NCBI GenBank assembly: GCA_040387055.1
Contig: JAZKEM010000158.1
Span: 1 to 64,000, forward strand
From: Stenotrophobium sp040387055
Lineage (GTDB): Bacteria > Pseudomonadota > Gammaproteobacteria > Nevskiales > Nevskiaceae
Reading direction: 5' to 3'
Length of the DNA stretch: 64,000 bases
The notes under the pieces are model-generated. The model worked only from the letters and a program-made list of their open reading frames with translations. It was not told the DNA's origin and did no database searches. The position numbers were made by a program, and so were the translations under genes. The number at the start of each line of letters is the position of its first letter. Position 1 is the first letter of the stretch. This document shows, piece by piece, positions 1 through 9,489 of the stretch.

Positions 1-2774
1 ATCACGTAGTCGACCAACAGAATTGAGTTCTTGCTGACGATACCAATCAGCATCAGCAAACCGATCAAGGCTGCCATCGACATCGAGTAATCGAATACCC
101 ATAGCAAACCCAGCGCGCCCGTTGCGGCCAAAGGCAAGGCAGCAAGCACGGTGATGGGTTGGCCGAAGTCATGGAACAGCAGCACCATCACTGCATAGAC
201 GCAGAAGATGCCAGCCAGCATCGCCAACATGAAGCCACTCATCATCTCGCTCATGTATTCGAGATCACCAGCCAGTACCAGATTCACATCAGGTGGCAAC
301 GTTTTAAGTGTAGGCAACTTCTTGGCCTGCTCCAGCACTTCGCCAACTGCGCGCCCTTGCAGGTCTACCGCGAGACTGACGTAGCGGTGACGGTCATAAC
401 GATCAATCTGTGCAGGTCCATCAGCGACGCTGATTTGCGCGATATTGCTCAGCGGCACTGCAGCTCCCGTTGTGCTCATCAGTCGCAGCTGACCAATCGT
501 ATCGAGCGCACCCATCGCGCTTGGATCAAGTTGTACGCGTACGTAAAGCTGGCGTCCTGGAAGATTCAATCTTGGAAGATTGAAGTCATAGTCGCCAGTC
601 GTTGCCACACGAACAGCTTGGCCAATTTCTGCAGATGTAATGCCGAGTTCTGAGGCACGCGCAAAATCAGGGCGAATGACAATTTCAGGTCTCAGCACGC
701 CCGCAGAGGTCTTGACCCCACCGATATTCGGCATCGAGCGCAGATCAGCTTCGACAGCACGCGCAGCTTTCATCAACGTTTCGGGATTATCACCGGACAA
801 CATCAAACTCATTTTTTCGCCGGGTGATCCGCGACCCACACTGATCTGAGCACCTGGAATCAGGAAAAGTTTTTTGCGGATGTCTGCCTGCACTTCAATA
901 TGCTTACGCTTACGCTGCTCAGGTGGATACAACCCTATCGTGAGCTGGGCCGTGCGCACATCACCGGTTGAAGAATCCGCGCGCATATTGCCTACATTGA
1001 CGCCAGCGCCGATGGCGGCAAAGACAGATTCCACTTCAGGAATTGTTTTCAGCACAACGCGTGCACGTTCTGCCAATGCCGTCGTCTGTTCCAGATTGCT
1101 GCCTGGTGGAGCGCCAATAATCACGAACTCCATGGTGTTGTCTTCGGTCGACAAGAATCCCGACGGAATCTGGCTGATCATCATCAGCGATCCGAAGAAG
1201 ATCACGGCAGCACCCGTCACTGTGGCAGCACGATGCTTGAGGCACCAGGTCACCAACCTGAGATAGCCACGCATCAGCGCGCCGTCTACTTCAACATGCG
1301 GCTGCGGCTTAAGGAATGCAGCAGCCATCATCGGCGTCAGTAAACGCGCGACTGCCAACGAGAACAGCACGGCCGCTGAAGCAGTCCAACCGAACTGCTG
1401 GAAAATAGCGCCGGTTAATCCACCAACAAACGCTGTCGGTAAGAACACCGCGACCAAGGTCAATGATGTTGCAACAACCGCCAGACCGATTTCAGTTGCA
1501 GCTTCCATCGCTGCCTTCTTCGGCTCTTTGCCCATACGCAGATGGCGCATGATGTTTTCGACTTCAACAATCGCGTCATCCACCAAAATGCCGATGACCA
1601 GCGTCAGCGCTAGCAGCGTCACCGTGTTGAGCTTGTAACCCATCAGCGCCATGACGGCGAAAGTCGGAATGATCGACAGCGGCAGCGCCACTGCCGACAC
1701 CAGCGTTGCGCGCCAGTCACGTAGAAATATCCAGACCACGAGTACGGCAAGGATTGCGCCCTCGTACAGCATGCGCATGGCCGCTTCATACTCAGAAACG
1801 CTGAAATCGACAGTGTTGGAAATTTCAGAAATCTTCACGCGCGGGTTTGCCGCACGCAATTGATCGACCGCAAGACGTACTGATTTTGCCGTTGCCACTT
1901 CATCGTGTCCGCGTGCGCGAGCAATCGAGAAGCTCACCACGGGTTTGCCATCAAGCAACGCAAGCTGTTGGCGTTCGACGGTGGTGTCACGCACGTTTGC
2001 GATGTCATTGATGCGTACGCGTCGTCCATCTGTCAGAGGGAACGACAGGTTTCCAAGATCTTCTGCGTTCGACACCGTACCCAGTGTGCGCACCGGCTGG
2101 CGCAAACCACCCAGCTCACCACGGCCGCTCGGTGATTCCTGCTGCATGCTGCGCAGCTGTCGGCCAATTTCGCCTGCGGTCACATTGAGTGATTGCAGAC
2201 GCACCGGGTCGAGTTCAACACGAACTTCACGTGAGACACCGCCCTGACGCGTCACTTGCGAAACACCGCTGACATGTAGCAATGACTTGGTGATGATGTC
2301 ATCGACAAACCAAGACAGATCCGACTCGTCCATGTTGTCCGATGAAACCGCGTACATCAGCACTGGCAGGCCAGCGATGTTGACGCGGGTGATAACCGGT
2401 TCTTGCAGCGCGGTGGGCAACGTTGAGCGGATGCGCGTTATCGCGTCGCGAACATCCGTCATGGCCTCCGGCAGGCTTTTATCGAAAGCCAATTCAACAA
2501 CCATCGCGACGGCGCCATCACTGATCGTCGTCGTAACGTGGCGTACGCCACCGATACTTGAAATGGAGTCCTCGACCGGTCGGGCCACTTCGGCCTCAAG
2601 CTGTATCGGCGAGGCCCCGGGCATCACCAGCGTTACGGTGACCGAAGGGAACTCCATATCAGGCATGTTTTGCACGCCCAAGTTATGGAAGCCCACCATG
2701 CCGGCAATCGCCAGCATGATGAAGAGAAGAATTGAAGGCGTGGGCTTGAGGATTGCCCAGGTAGAAATATTCAC
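1..2774 (-). CDS. RND (HAE1-type) efflux permease, C-terminus off the window
   Basis: Inner-membrane proton-driven multidrug/solvent exporter of the AcrB/MexB superfamily. Reading leftward from a GTG at 2774, about 924 residues are present; family members are about 1030, so only the C-terminus is missing. The N-terminus (VNISTWAILKPTPSIL) is a typical first helix. The TM4 motif VDDAIVEVENI lies near residues 395-408 and carries the Asp pair used for proton relay in AcrB. The GTG start overlaps the stop of the upstream adaptor gene in a GTGA, so the two are translationally coupled. Substrate specificity cannot be read from the sequence. The outer-membrane partner is not in the window. Confidence 0.93.
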   Translation of the reverse strand, partial: MNISTWAILKPTPSILLFIMLAIAGMVGFHNLGVQNMPDMEFPSVTVTLVMPGASPIQLEAEVARPVEDSISSIGGVRHVTTTISDGAVAMVVELAFDKSLPEAMTDVRDAITRIRSTLPTALQEPVITRVNIAGLPVLMYAVSSDNMDESDLSWFVDDIITKSLLHVSGVSQVTRQGGVSREVRVELDPVRLQSLNVTAGEIGRQLRSMQQESPSGRGELGGLRQPVRTLGTVSNAEDLGNLSFPLTDGRRVRINDIANVRDTTVERQQLALLDGKPVVSFSIARARGHDEVATAKSVRLAVDQLRAANPRVKISEISNTVDFSVSEYEAAMRMLYEGAILAVLVVWIFLRDWRATLVSAVALPLSIIPTFAVMALMGYKLNTVTLLALTLVIGILVDDAIVEVENIMRHLRMGKEPKKAAMEAATEIGLAVVATSLTLVAVFLPTAFVGGLTGAIFQQFGWTASAAVLFSLAVARLLTPMMAAAFLKPQPHVEVDGALMRGYLRLVTWCLKHRAATVTGAAVIFFGSLMMISQIPSGFLSTEDNTMEFVIIGAPPGSNLEQTTALAERARVVLKTIPEVESVFAAIGAGVNVGNMRADSSTGDVRTAQLTIGLYPPEQRKRKHIEVQADIRKKLFLIPGAQISVGRGSPGEKMSLMLSGDNPETLMKAARAVEADLRSMPNIGGVKTSAGVLRPEIVIRPDFARASELGITSAEIGQAVRVATTGDYDFNLPRLNLPGRQLYVRVQLDPSAMGALDTIGQLRLMSTTGAAVPLSNIAQISVADGPAQIDRYDRHRYVSLAVDLQGRAVGEVLEQAKKLPTLKTLPPDVNLVLAGDLEYMSEMMSGFMLAMLAGIFCVYAVMVLLFHDFGQPITVLAALPLAATGALGLLWVFDYSMSMAALIGLLMLIGIVSKNSILLVDYV

Positions 2775-3922
2775 GGTGCGGGCTTGCCTGCTGCAGCGAC
2801 GACCGTCACGAGATCACCGTTTGCTACGAACGCGCCGCCCGAGCTGATGAAGCGATCCGACATTGCAACGTTGCCCAAAATTTCAATGGCATTGCTTTCG
2901 CGGCGACCCGTATCCACCTTCACTTCATGCACGCGATTCTGCGCATCAACCTTCATCAGATAGCGATTGCCATCGCGAAGAACAACAGCGGTCTCCGGCA
3001 GCGTCAGCGCATCACGCTTGCTCAGCGCAAAGCGACCGGCAACAAACACGCCTGCACTCAAGCCGCTGGCAGATGGCAGATCGACGTAAGCAAAACCATT
3101 ACGTGTCTTCGAATCAACGGTCGGCGAAACCTGTCTCAACTTACCGGTCACTTTCGATCCATCAACAGCGGTCAATGTAACGGCCATACCTGCTTTCAAT
3201 CGCGCCAATGCCGCAGCGGGAACTTGCGCGCGCCACTCCAACCGGTTTTGACGCACGAGACGGAACAATTCCACGCCCACCATGCCAACAGAGCCGACTG
3301 TTGCTGAACGCGATGAGATCACGCCGTCGTCAGGTGCAACTACGCGTGCATAACGCAGCTGCAAAGCCTGCACTCTTTGCTGAGCCTTGGCTGAAGCGAG
3401 CATCGCTTCAGCCACTTGTGCCTGCGTGTGGTAACCCATGATGACCTGAGCCGAGAGCGCATTGGACTCCGCCAATTTATCCGCGCGCACCACATCAGCT
3501 GCGGCTTTCGCCAGATTCGCCTGAGCCTCGGCGACAGCCGCATCCTGACGCAACAAATTCGCACGCAATACATCTTCGCTGTAGCGAGCCAAGAGCTGGC
3601 CTTTGCTCACTTGATCACCCACATCAGCGCGCACTTCATCAAGTCGCACGCCACCCACTTCTGCGCCAATGATCGCTTCCTGCCATGGCGTCACTTCGCC
3701 GCTGGCGCTTATCTCATCGCCCCATGACTCTTGCTTGGGTGAAACCAGTTCAACCGACATTACTGGCTTGGCCTCGACGGCTGCGTCGGTTTTGCCGCCG
3801 CACGCGGGCAGCAGCGTCACTGCCATTCCCACAAGAAAAACTGCCGCGATGCGGCCAATGATTGGTTTGCTCACGCTGCGATCACACTCGATTTGAAACT
3901 TGGAAGGATTCACGGGATTCAC
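2771..3922 (-). CDS. Periplasmic adaptor lipoprotein of RND efflux pump (HlyD/AcrA family)
   Basis: Membrane-fusion protein linking the RND permease to an outer-membrane channel. A lipobox ending LLPAC places the lipidated Cys at residue 41 of this reading. The order is then barrel-sandwich half (about 70-113), alpha-hairpin coiled coil (about 113-190), and beta-barrel and membrane-proximal domains. The start is uncertain: 3922 is a GTG without a good ribosome site, and an in-frame GTG at 3874 would give a more ordinary 24-residue signal peptide. It is first in the operon, directly behind the promoter and palindrome at 3963-3997, and overlaps the permease start by 4 nt. Confidence 0.9.
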   Translation of the reverse strand: MNPVNPSKFQIECDRSVSKPIIGRIAAVFLVGMAVTLLPACGGKTDAAVEAKPVMSVELVSPKQESWGDEISASGEVTPWQEAIIGAEVGGVRLDEVRADVGDQVSKGQLLARYSEDVLRANLLRQDAAVAEAQANLAKAAADVVRADKLAESNALSAQVIMGYHTQAQVAEAMLASAKAQQRVQALQLRYARVVAPDDGVISSRSATVGSVGMVGVELFRLVRQNRLEWRAQVPAAALARLKAGMAVTLTAVDGSKVTGKLRQVSPTVDSKTRNGFAYVDLPSASGLSAGVFVAGRFALSKRDALTLPETAVVLRDGNRYLMKVDAQNRVHEVKVDTGRRESNAIEILGNVAMSDRFISSGGAFVANGDLVTVVAAAGKPAP

Positions 3923-3962
3923 TCTTCAGGCGCGAGGGACCCCTCCCTGCGGACGCCATTAG

Positions 3963-3997
3963 ATATGAATCATAGTGGTTCATATATTGGATTTCAA
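3963..3997 (-). promoter_or_regulatory. Sigma70-type promoter with overlapping palindromic operator for the efflux operon
   Basis: On the minus strand a -35 TTGAAA (3992-3997) is followed after exactly 17 nt by a -10 TATGAT (3969-3974). A 23-bp inverted repeat, ATATGAA-N9-TTCATAT (3963-3985), covers the -10 and part of the spacer. Repressor binding there would block polymerase, the usual arrangement for TetR-family control of RND pumps. No regulator gene is adjacent, so the repressor is presumably encoded elsewhere. Confidence 0.72.
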
Positions 3998-4025
3998 GGA
4001 GTCAGCCATGCTTTACATAAACAAA

Positions 4026-4057
4026 AACGCCGCAGTGCCAGAAGGCACTGCGGCGTT
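4026..4057 (-). terminator. Intrinsic terminator of the DUF349 gene
   Basis: A perfect 14-bp stem (AACGCCGCAGTGCC / GGCACTGCGGCGTT) with a 4-nt loop is followed on the minus strand by TTTTTGTTT. It lies 69 nt past the DUF349 stop. Almost the same stem recurs at 6535-6567. Confidence 0.88.
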
Positions 4058-4125
4058 GCATTTACAGCCCAGCTAAATAAAGAGGTCAGAGCAAATAAAT
4101 TTCAGATGCTGATCCACTCTGTCCC

Positions 4126-6411
4126 TTAATTTCTGGAATTACCACGCTCACGACAGTGTCGGAATCTCCGTAGCAGCGGCTGATACACAGACTCCTCTAC
4201 GGGGCCAGCAGCCACCCACTCGATGACCAAGCCATCGAGTTGTGTCTCATCCGCCTTGGAGCCTTGGCCTAGGTTCTGCACCAGACGTTGCAACTGATAC
4301 TCGCGACGCAAGGCCTGATCTTCTGGCGGCGTCGGTATGTCAGTGAATAATTCAGCGCGGATGCAGAGCATCTTCAGCGCCGCTTCATTCGCCACCAGAT
4401 TTGCGGAAGGCTCAGCAGCAAACGCCTGCTTGAGGGCATTGAGCCCGTTCTTGGGCCAGCGCTGAACGGAAGCCATAAAGGTTTCGGCAGCCTGCTTCAA
4501 AGTATCGAGCTGCTGCGCATCCTGATCACGCGTCACAGCGAGCTTGTAAGCACGCACATGGTTGGCGGCTTCGAACAGATCATTCCAGCTACGCTCGGCA
4601 TCGTGCGCTTGTTGGCGCGACTGTGACGCTTTGCAGCGATCCAGCGCCCGTTCAAACCGGCTGTGCAGCTCACGCGACTCCGCACGCGGAAACTCGCCGA
4701 GCGCTGCAAAAGCATTGCGCAATTCGCTCAACCCACGCACACCTTCCAGCAATTCAGGCCCTTCGAGCGCGGCAATCTTCTCGACTTGCTCGCACAAAGC
4801 GAGCGCTTGGGTTTTGTTGTTCTCGAGTGCTGCCGTGAACGCGGCAGACTCTTGCTCACGCTTCTGGAACACAGCATCGCAGTGCTGGCGGAACTCTCCC
4901 CAGAGGCGTTGATCCACTTCGCGCGGCACAGCACCTACTTTCTGCCACTCTTGCTGTAGCTTCTTGATCGCGTCGATAGCCTTGCGAACATCCTCAGTCG
5001 CTAGCAAAGCCTGAGCACGTTCAACCAACGATTCCTTCTGCTTGAGGTTGTGAGTGTGCTCGGCATCCACACGGGCTTGCAGGCTCGATGTGAGGGTCGC
5101 GAATTTTTCCTGTTGCTCCTTGCCCGCGCGACGGTCCACCGGGGCGCAACCGCGCCACTGCTCTTTGCTCTCGCGCAAGGTGCTGATAACAGCTCGCCAA
5201 TCCGGCTGCTCCCAGTTGTATCCGGCCTCGAACTCCGTCAGCTTGGCCAGCAAGGCTTCGCGACGCTGCAGATTCTGCTCAAGGATCACGGCCTGCGCGG
5301 CAAAATATTCAGCACAGGGCTGATACGCTTTCTGCGCTGCTGCGTGGAAGCGCTGCCAATCGGCTTCATGATTCTCGCCAGCGCCCTTGCCAAGCGCGCG
5401 CCACTCATCCTGCAAGCTCTTGACCCTGTCGGCGAGCGCCAACGGCTCCAGCGTTGCTTCGACCAGCAACTCCATTTCTTCAATCAGCTCGGCACGCTTG
5501 GGCGCCACTGAGAAACTTTTCCAGTCCTTCAACTCGTCGAGCTGTGCGTCGAGCAACTGCAACTGGCTGAGCATCTTCGCTGGCAACGGCGGCGCTGCAG
5601 CGAGCTTCTCCTCAATGATCCGACGCACACCGGCCGCACGGGAGCTGCTGCCGTCGCTCAGTGCAGCACGCGCCTTGCGGATCAATTCACCGATCTGGCG
5701 AACCGCCTGCTGCTCAGCCTGCTGTTGCTCTGTCAGCTCAGGCTTCTGCTCTTCGATAACCGGTTCTGACTCAACTGCAGGCGCGGCAGATGCCCGCTCC
5801 TCGCGCTGGCGCTGCGCCTCTGCAGCCGCGTTGGCGGCAGCCAATTCCTTTGCAGCCTGAGCTGCTGCCAGACGCAGAGGTTCTGCAACGATCTCTCGCG
5901 AACGCGCGATCCATTGTTCGACTTTGCCGCGCAACTCCGGATCGGCCTGCGCGGCAACCGCTTCCCAGCGACGCTCGTACTGATCCAGTCTCGGACTGGA
6001 CAAGGCGTCGTAGGCACGTTGGCTATGGCGCTCCAGATCTGCCGAGGCCGCATTGATCTCGGCCTGCAAAGCTTCGAGCTTGCGAGCCTGTTCGACCAGC
6101 GCATCGCGCTTGGACGTCAGGATTTTGTAGACCGCCTTGTCATTGCCGCCGCGGACATCGCGAATAAGTTGGCGCAGCAGGTCCGGATCTTCAATGGTCT
6201 GAGCCGCGGCTTGGCGAATCTTGGTCGACGTCCCCGCAACGACCAACCGGGCAACCGCCTGGACGTCCCCAGCATCAATGGCCGAGCGCAAAGCTTTCTC
6301 CTCCGCATAATCGGCCATTGCGCGATCAACTGCGCTAGGCGTGGAAGGAGTTGCAGCTGGAACTGGCGAAGGCGATGGCGCTTTGCGAAAAAGGCGCGAG
6401 AAGAACGACAT
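4126..6411 (-). CDS. DUF349 domain-containing protein (761 aa)
   Basis: Large, mostly helical, cytoplasmic protein with repeated DUF349 segments. Their recurring W-rich patterns include DWQRFHAAAQKAYQPC, QPDWRAVISTLRESKEQW and LQQEWQKVGAVPREVDQRLW. I place the start at the internal ATG at 6411 (MSFFSRLFRK), because AGGT lies just upstream and this Phe/Arg-rich N-terminus is typical; the frame stays open 13 codons further. An Ala/Glu/Gln-rich segment around residues 190-240 is probably a coiled coil. The molecular function of the family is not established. The gene stands alone between its own terminator and the next gene's terminator. Confidence 0.85.
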   Translation of the reverse strand: MSFFSRLFRKAPSPSPVPAATPSTPSAVDRAMADYAEEKALRSAIDAGDVQAVARLVVAGTSTKIRQAAAQTIEDPDLLRQLIRDVRGGNDKAVYKILTSKRDALVEQARKLEALQAEINAASADLERHSQRAYDALSSPRLDQYERRWEAVAAQADPELRGKVEQWIARSREIVAEPLRLAAAQAAKELAAANAAAEAQRQREERASAAPAVESEPVIEEQKPELTEQQQAEQQAVRQIGELIRKARAALSDGSSSRAAGVRRIIEEKLAAAPPLPAKMLSQLQLLDAQLDELKDWKSFSVAPKRAELIEEMELLVEATLEPLALADRVKSLQDEWRALGKGAGENHEADWQRFHAAAQKAYQPCAEYFAAQAVILEQNLQRREALLAKLTEFEAGYNWEQPDWRAVISTLRESKEQWRGCAPVDRRAGKEQQEKFATLTSSLQARVDAEHTHNLKQKESLVERAQALLATEDVRKAIDAIKKLQQEWQKVGAVPREVDQRLWGEFRQHCDAVFQKREQESAAFTAALENNKTQALALCEQVEKIAALEGPELLEGVRGLSELRNAFAALGEFPRAESRELHSRFERALDRCKASQSRQQAHDAERSWNDLFEAANHVRAYKLAVTRDQDAQQLDTLKQAAETFMASVQRWPKNGLNALKQAFAAEPSANLVANEAALKMLCIRAELFTDIPTPPEDQALRREYQLQRLVQNLGQGSKADETQLDGLVIEWVAAGPVEESVYQPLLRRFRHCRERGNSRN

Positions 6412-6534
6412 TGTTGACCTGCAGGGCTGTTGAGAAGGGTCGAGTCGCACATTCTACTTGTGAAGTGAGCGTCAGCGGATTGGAGAAGGTCGACTAGGCG
6501 GTTCCCATTATCCCAACCAGCACCACAAACAAAA

Positions 6535-6567
6535 ACGCCGCAGTACCGAATCCCGGCACTGCGGCGT
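6535..6567 (-). terminator. Intrinsic terminator of the acyl-CoA ligase/hydratase operon
   Basis: A 13-bp stem with one mismatch (ACGCCGCAGT..., loop GAATCCC) is followed on the minus strand by TTTTTGTTTG. The core of the stem, ACGCCGCAGT/ACTGCGGCGT, is identical to the terminator at 4026-4057. Confidence 0.82.
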
Positions 6568-6585
6568 CGTATTTACAGCTAGGTC

Positions 6586-7716
6586 TTACGGCAGTTCGAC
6601 AATACCCACGCCGGTCGCGGAAAGTTCGCCCGTGTGCGTGATCGCTTTCTGGGTAACTTCCACCAGCTTGCGGCCACCTTCTTCAAACTTGCGGGTCACT
6701 TCGCCGTTGATGTAGATGACGTCGCCTTCTGGGTTGTGTCGACGAATCTGGGTGTTGGAGCTACGCAGGAAACCTGCGTCACCCTGCCAGTTGGTCAGGT
6801 GATGCGTCAGCCATGAGGTGCGCTCTGGGCCGTAATCGTATGCACCTGGCGTACCGACCTTGAGTGCAAACTCTTCTTCCCAATGCACGCGCTCTGGGCA
6901 ATCTGGAATGCCGAAGCGGTTCTTGATGCCGAGGCCCGGATGCTTGTGGTGCTGCTGCCAAGCGAGCTTGTTGGCGCGGATGTACAAGCCGCCCCAGCCC
7001 TGCGCGTAGCAGATGAAACCGGTGACGGTCATTGGGCCCGTCACCATCGTCGGCAACTTGTCGCCAACATTCACGTCCTTCCAGTAACGCGGCGTGGCGC
7101 CACGCACTTCTTCCTTCGCATACAGTTCGAAGATCTTCGACAGCTCTTCATCCGTGTAAACCTTGGGAGCACGCGCCTTCACTTCCTTGTACTTGGTGCC
7201 TTCTTCGCGAGCAACGTCGCGATCGGTGCGGAAGCACCAGCTGTCAGCTTCTGCAACGCACTCGCCCTTCTGGTTGAAGAACTTGACGTTGTAGATCTGC
7301 TGGAACGAACGGCCAGCAAACTTGGTCTGGTGTTCGATCAGATCTTTCAGCTTGGCTTCAGTCGTGATGGTGTCATTGCGATTCACAGGCAAGTGCCACT
7401 GCCAGTTCGCACCGGCCCACATCGCGTGCGTGCCTGACAGGCCGCCAACGTAGCCCGAGATAATGCGGCTGGTGGTGAACAGGAAGCTTGGCAACGCAAC
7501 GATGCCACCGAAGCGCGACTTGGCTGCGTATTCCGGATCGCACCAGAGCGGGTTGTCATCGCCGATGCCGTGCGCGTAATGACGGATCGCGTCACGCGTG
7601 GCTTCGTAATTCCAAGGCTCTACGGTGTCAGTGATAACAACACCCATGCGCGAACGAAGATCGTCCAGCGCCTTATCGGTGATTTTTGGAAACAGAGTCT
7701 CTTTCTCTTTTGACAT
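6586..7716 (-). CDS. MaoC-like double-hotdog dehydratase/hydratase (376 aa)
   Basis: Probable enoyl-CoA hydratase or FAS1-type dehydratase with two hotdog folds, an N-terminal MaoC-like half (about 30-180) and a C-terminal half (about 205-370). The segment GDDNPLWCDPEYAAKSRFGG matches the hydratase substrate-entry motif of the N-terminal hotdog. A strong AAGGAG site precedes the ATG. It lies 22 nt after the acyl-CoA ligase gene, so the pair probably activates a carboxylic acid to its CoA thioester and hydrates an unsaturated intermediate. The substrate is unknown; terpenoid or steroid side chains are possible by analogy with other catabolic clusters. Confidence 0.82.
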   Translation of the reverse strand: MSKEKETLFPKITDKALDDLRSRMGVVITDTVEPWNYEATRDAIRHYAHGIGDDNPLWCDPEYAAKSRFGGIVALPSFLFTTSRIISGYVGGLSGTHAMWAGANWQWHLPVNRNDTITTEAKLKDLIEHQTKFAGRSFQQIYNVKFFNQKGECVAEADSWCFRTDRDVAREEGTKYKEVKARAPKVYTDEELSKIFELYAKEEVRGATPRYWKDVNVGDKLPTMVTGPMTVTGFICYAQGWGGLYIRANKLAWQQHHKHPGLGIKNRFGIPDCPERVHWEEEFALKVGTPGAYDYGPERTSWLTHHLTNWQGDAGFLRSSNTQIRRHNPEGDVIYINGEVTRKFEEGGRKLVEVTQKAITHTGELSATGVGIVELP

Positions 7717-7738
7717 GCCACTCTCCTTGAAATATTCG

Positions 7739-9295
7739 TTACGCAGCTGCAGCGGCGCTTTCGCGATCGCGCAGCACTTTGCGATTGACCTTGCCGGCCG
7801 GGGTTTTGGGTAATTCGTCGACGATGGCGATCTGGCGCGGATACTCGTGCTGACTCAGGCGCTCGCGGGTGAAGTCCTGCAGTTCGCGGATGAATGCTTC
7901 ATCCGATGCACGCGGGCTAACGACAAAAGCCTTGACCACCTGCCCGCGCAGTTGATCCTTCACACCGATGACTGCGGCTTCGCGCACGTCGGCATGCTTG
8001 AGCAATACGTTTTCGATTTCGACCGCGCTCATCGTCCAGCCAGCAGAAATGATGACGTCATCCGCGCGACCGCCGTGATAGAGATAACCGTCTTCGTCGA
8101 TGTAGCCGAGGTCCTTAGTCGCAACCCATTCGCCGCGACGCAGCAGTTTCAGTTCACCGACCGCGCGTGGTGCGCAGCGATTGCCGCTGGGGTCGTGCAC
8201 TTCCACCGTCTGGCCGGGAATGGCTTTGCCGAGTGAACCCGGCTTGACCTTGAAGTCTGGCGCGCCGGGATAATTCACCAGCACCACGCCAATTTCCGTT
8301 GTGCCGTACATGCTACAGACGGGATGACCGAACAGAGGTTCAACGTATTCGAGCGTGGCCGTATCAATCGGCTCGCCGGTGTAAGACAGCTTTTGAATCG
8401 AGAACTTGAACTTCTCAGCCTCGCCAGTCGCCTTCATCATTCGGTAGTGAGTTGCGGCTGCCGAAAGATTGGTGATCTTGAAATCCTGCAGCGCCTGCAA
8501 CAAACGAATCGCGGCGAACTTGCCAGACATGGTGCCGGTCGTCACGCCCAGTGAAAGCGGTGCCAGCGTGCCGTGCCACATGCCATGTCCCCATGCAGGC
8601 GACGAAGGGCAGAAGAAATCATCACCCGGACGAACGCCGGTGCCGTACAGCGCAGCGAGTGCGAGCACGACAATTGATTTATGCGTGTGCTTAACCGCAG
8701 CAGGCAGCTCGCGCGTAGTGCCTGAGGTGTACTGAAATGCTGCGAGATCATCGCCTTTGGTATTGACGACAAAGGTGTCGGAGAATTTTTTCAGCTCTTC
8801 AAACAGCGAATCGTCTGCCACCACAACGCGCGTATTCGCTGACGTACGTGCCGTATCGGCCTTCTCGGTATTCGTCACCAGAATGGTCGGCGTGCAATCC
8901 GCCACGCGCAGTTGAACACCTTCAGGTCCAAACAGGGTGAACAACGGCACGCTGATTGCGCCCGTTTTCATCGCACCAAACATGGCCATGTAGAAGGCCA
9001 GTGATGGATCAAGCATGAAGGCCACGCGATCACCAGGCTTCACACCTTGGGCAATCAGCCAGTTGGCAAAGCGGCTAGACCAGGTCGAGATTTCTTTGAA
9101 GCTGAGGATTTCATCGCGACCATCAGCATGCGCAACCTTCACTGCAATCCGCTTGGGATCAGTGGCGTGTCGGTCAATGCACTCGTGAGCGATGTTGAAG
9201 GACTCAGGCGTCCCGTCAAACAAAGCCCAGACCTCTTTCATCGAGTAATGCGCCTGTGCATCGGCATAGCTCGTGTAATCCGTCAGCTTGGGCAT
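7739..9295 (-). CDS. AMP-forming acyl-CoA synthetase/ligase (518 aa)
   Basis: ANL-superfamily adenylating enzyme: carboxylate + ATP + CoA to acyl-CoA. The phosphate-binding loop reads YTSGTTRELPAAVKHTH, whereas the common form is TSGTTGxPKxV; this variant marks a subfamily and may affect activity. The hinge region carries KDLGYIDEDGYLYHGGRADD, and the C-terminal catalytic lysine is K502 in PKTPAGKVNRKVLR. The ATG at 9295 follows AAGGATTGAG. It is first in the operon with the MaoC-like gene and divergent from the AraC-type regulator, which is the obvious candidate controller. Confidence 0.9.
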   Translation of the reverse strand: MPKLTDYTSYADAQAHYSMKEVWALFDGTPESFNIAHECIDRHATDPKRIAVKVAHADGRDEILSFKEISTWSSRFANWLIAQGVKPGDRVAFMLDPSLAFYMAMFGAMKTGAISVPLFTLFGPEGVQLRVADCTPTILVTNTEKADTARTSANTRVVVADDSLFEELKKFSDTFVVNTKGDDLAAFQYTSGTTRELPAAVKHTHKSIVVLALAALYGTGVRPGDDFFCPSSPAWGHGMWHGTLAPLSLGVTTGTMSGKFAAIRLLQALQDFKITNLSAAATHYRMMKATGEAEKFKFSIQKLSYTGEPIDTATLEYVEPLFGHPVCSMYGTTEIGVVLVNYPGAPDFKVKPGSLGKAIPGQTVEVHDPSGNRCAPRAVGELKLLRRGEWVATKDLGYIDEDGYLYHGGRADDVIISAGWTMSAVEIENVLLKHADVREAAVIGVKDQLRGQVVKAFVVSPRASDEAFIRELQDFTRERLSQHEYPRQIAIVDELPKTPAGKVNRKVLRDRESAAAAA

Positions 9296-9368
9296 CTCAA
9301 TCCTTCAATTCTGGGGTGGGCATAACAACGCCCGCTCTTTCAATCATGAAAACAGAAATTGACTCTTG

Positions 9369-9397
9369 TTGTCAATGTGCAATACTTGTTTTATATA
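9369..9397 (+). promoter_or_regulatory. Predicted promoter of the AraC-family gene
   Basis: TTGTCA (9369-9374), a 17-nt spacer and TATATA (9392-9397) fit a sigma70 promoter reading into the AraC-type gene. The surrounding AT-rich stretch also contains TTGTTGT ... ACAACAA inverted elements, which could serve the divergent acyl-CoA ligase promoter or an operator. Confidence 0.5.
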
Positions 9398-9489
9398 TAC
9401 AACAACAAAAGATATTGCCGCTAAAGAGCAGAGGTGCATAATTGGGACACCATAATTTCGAACGTCTGCGGCCCATAAACGTCCACACG

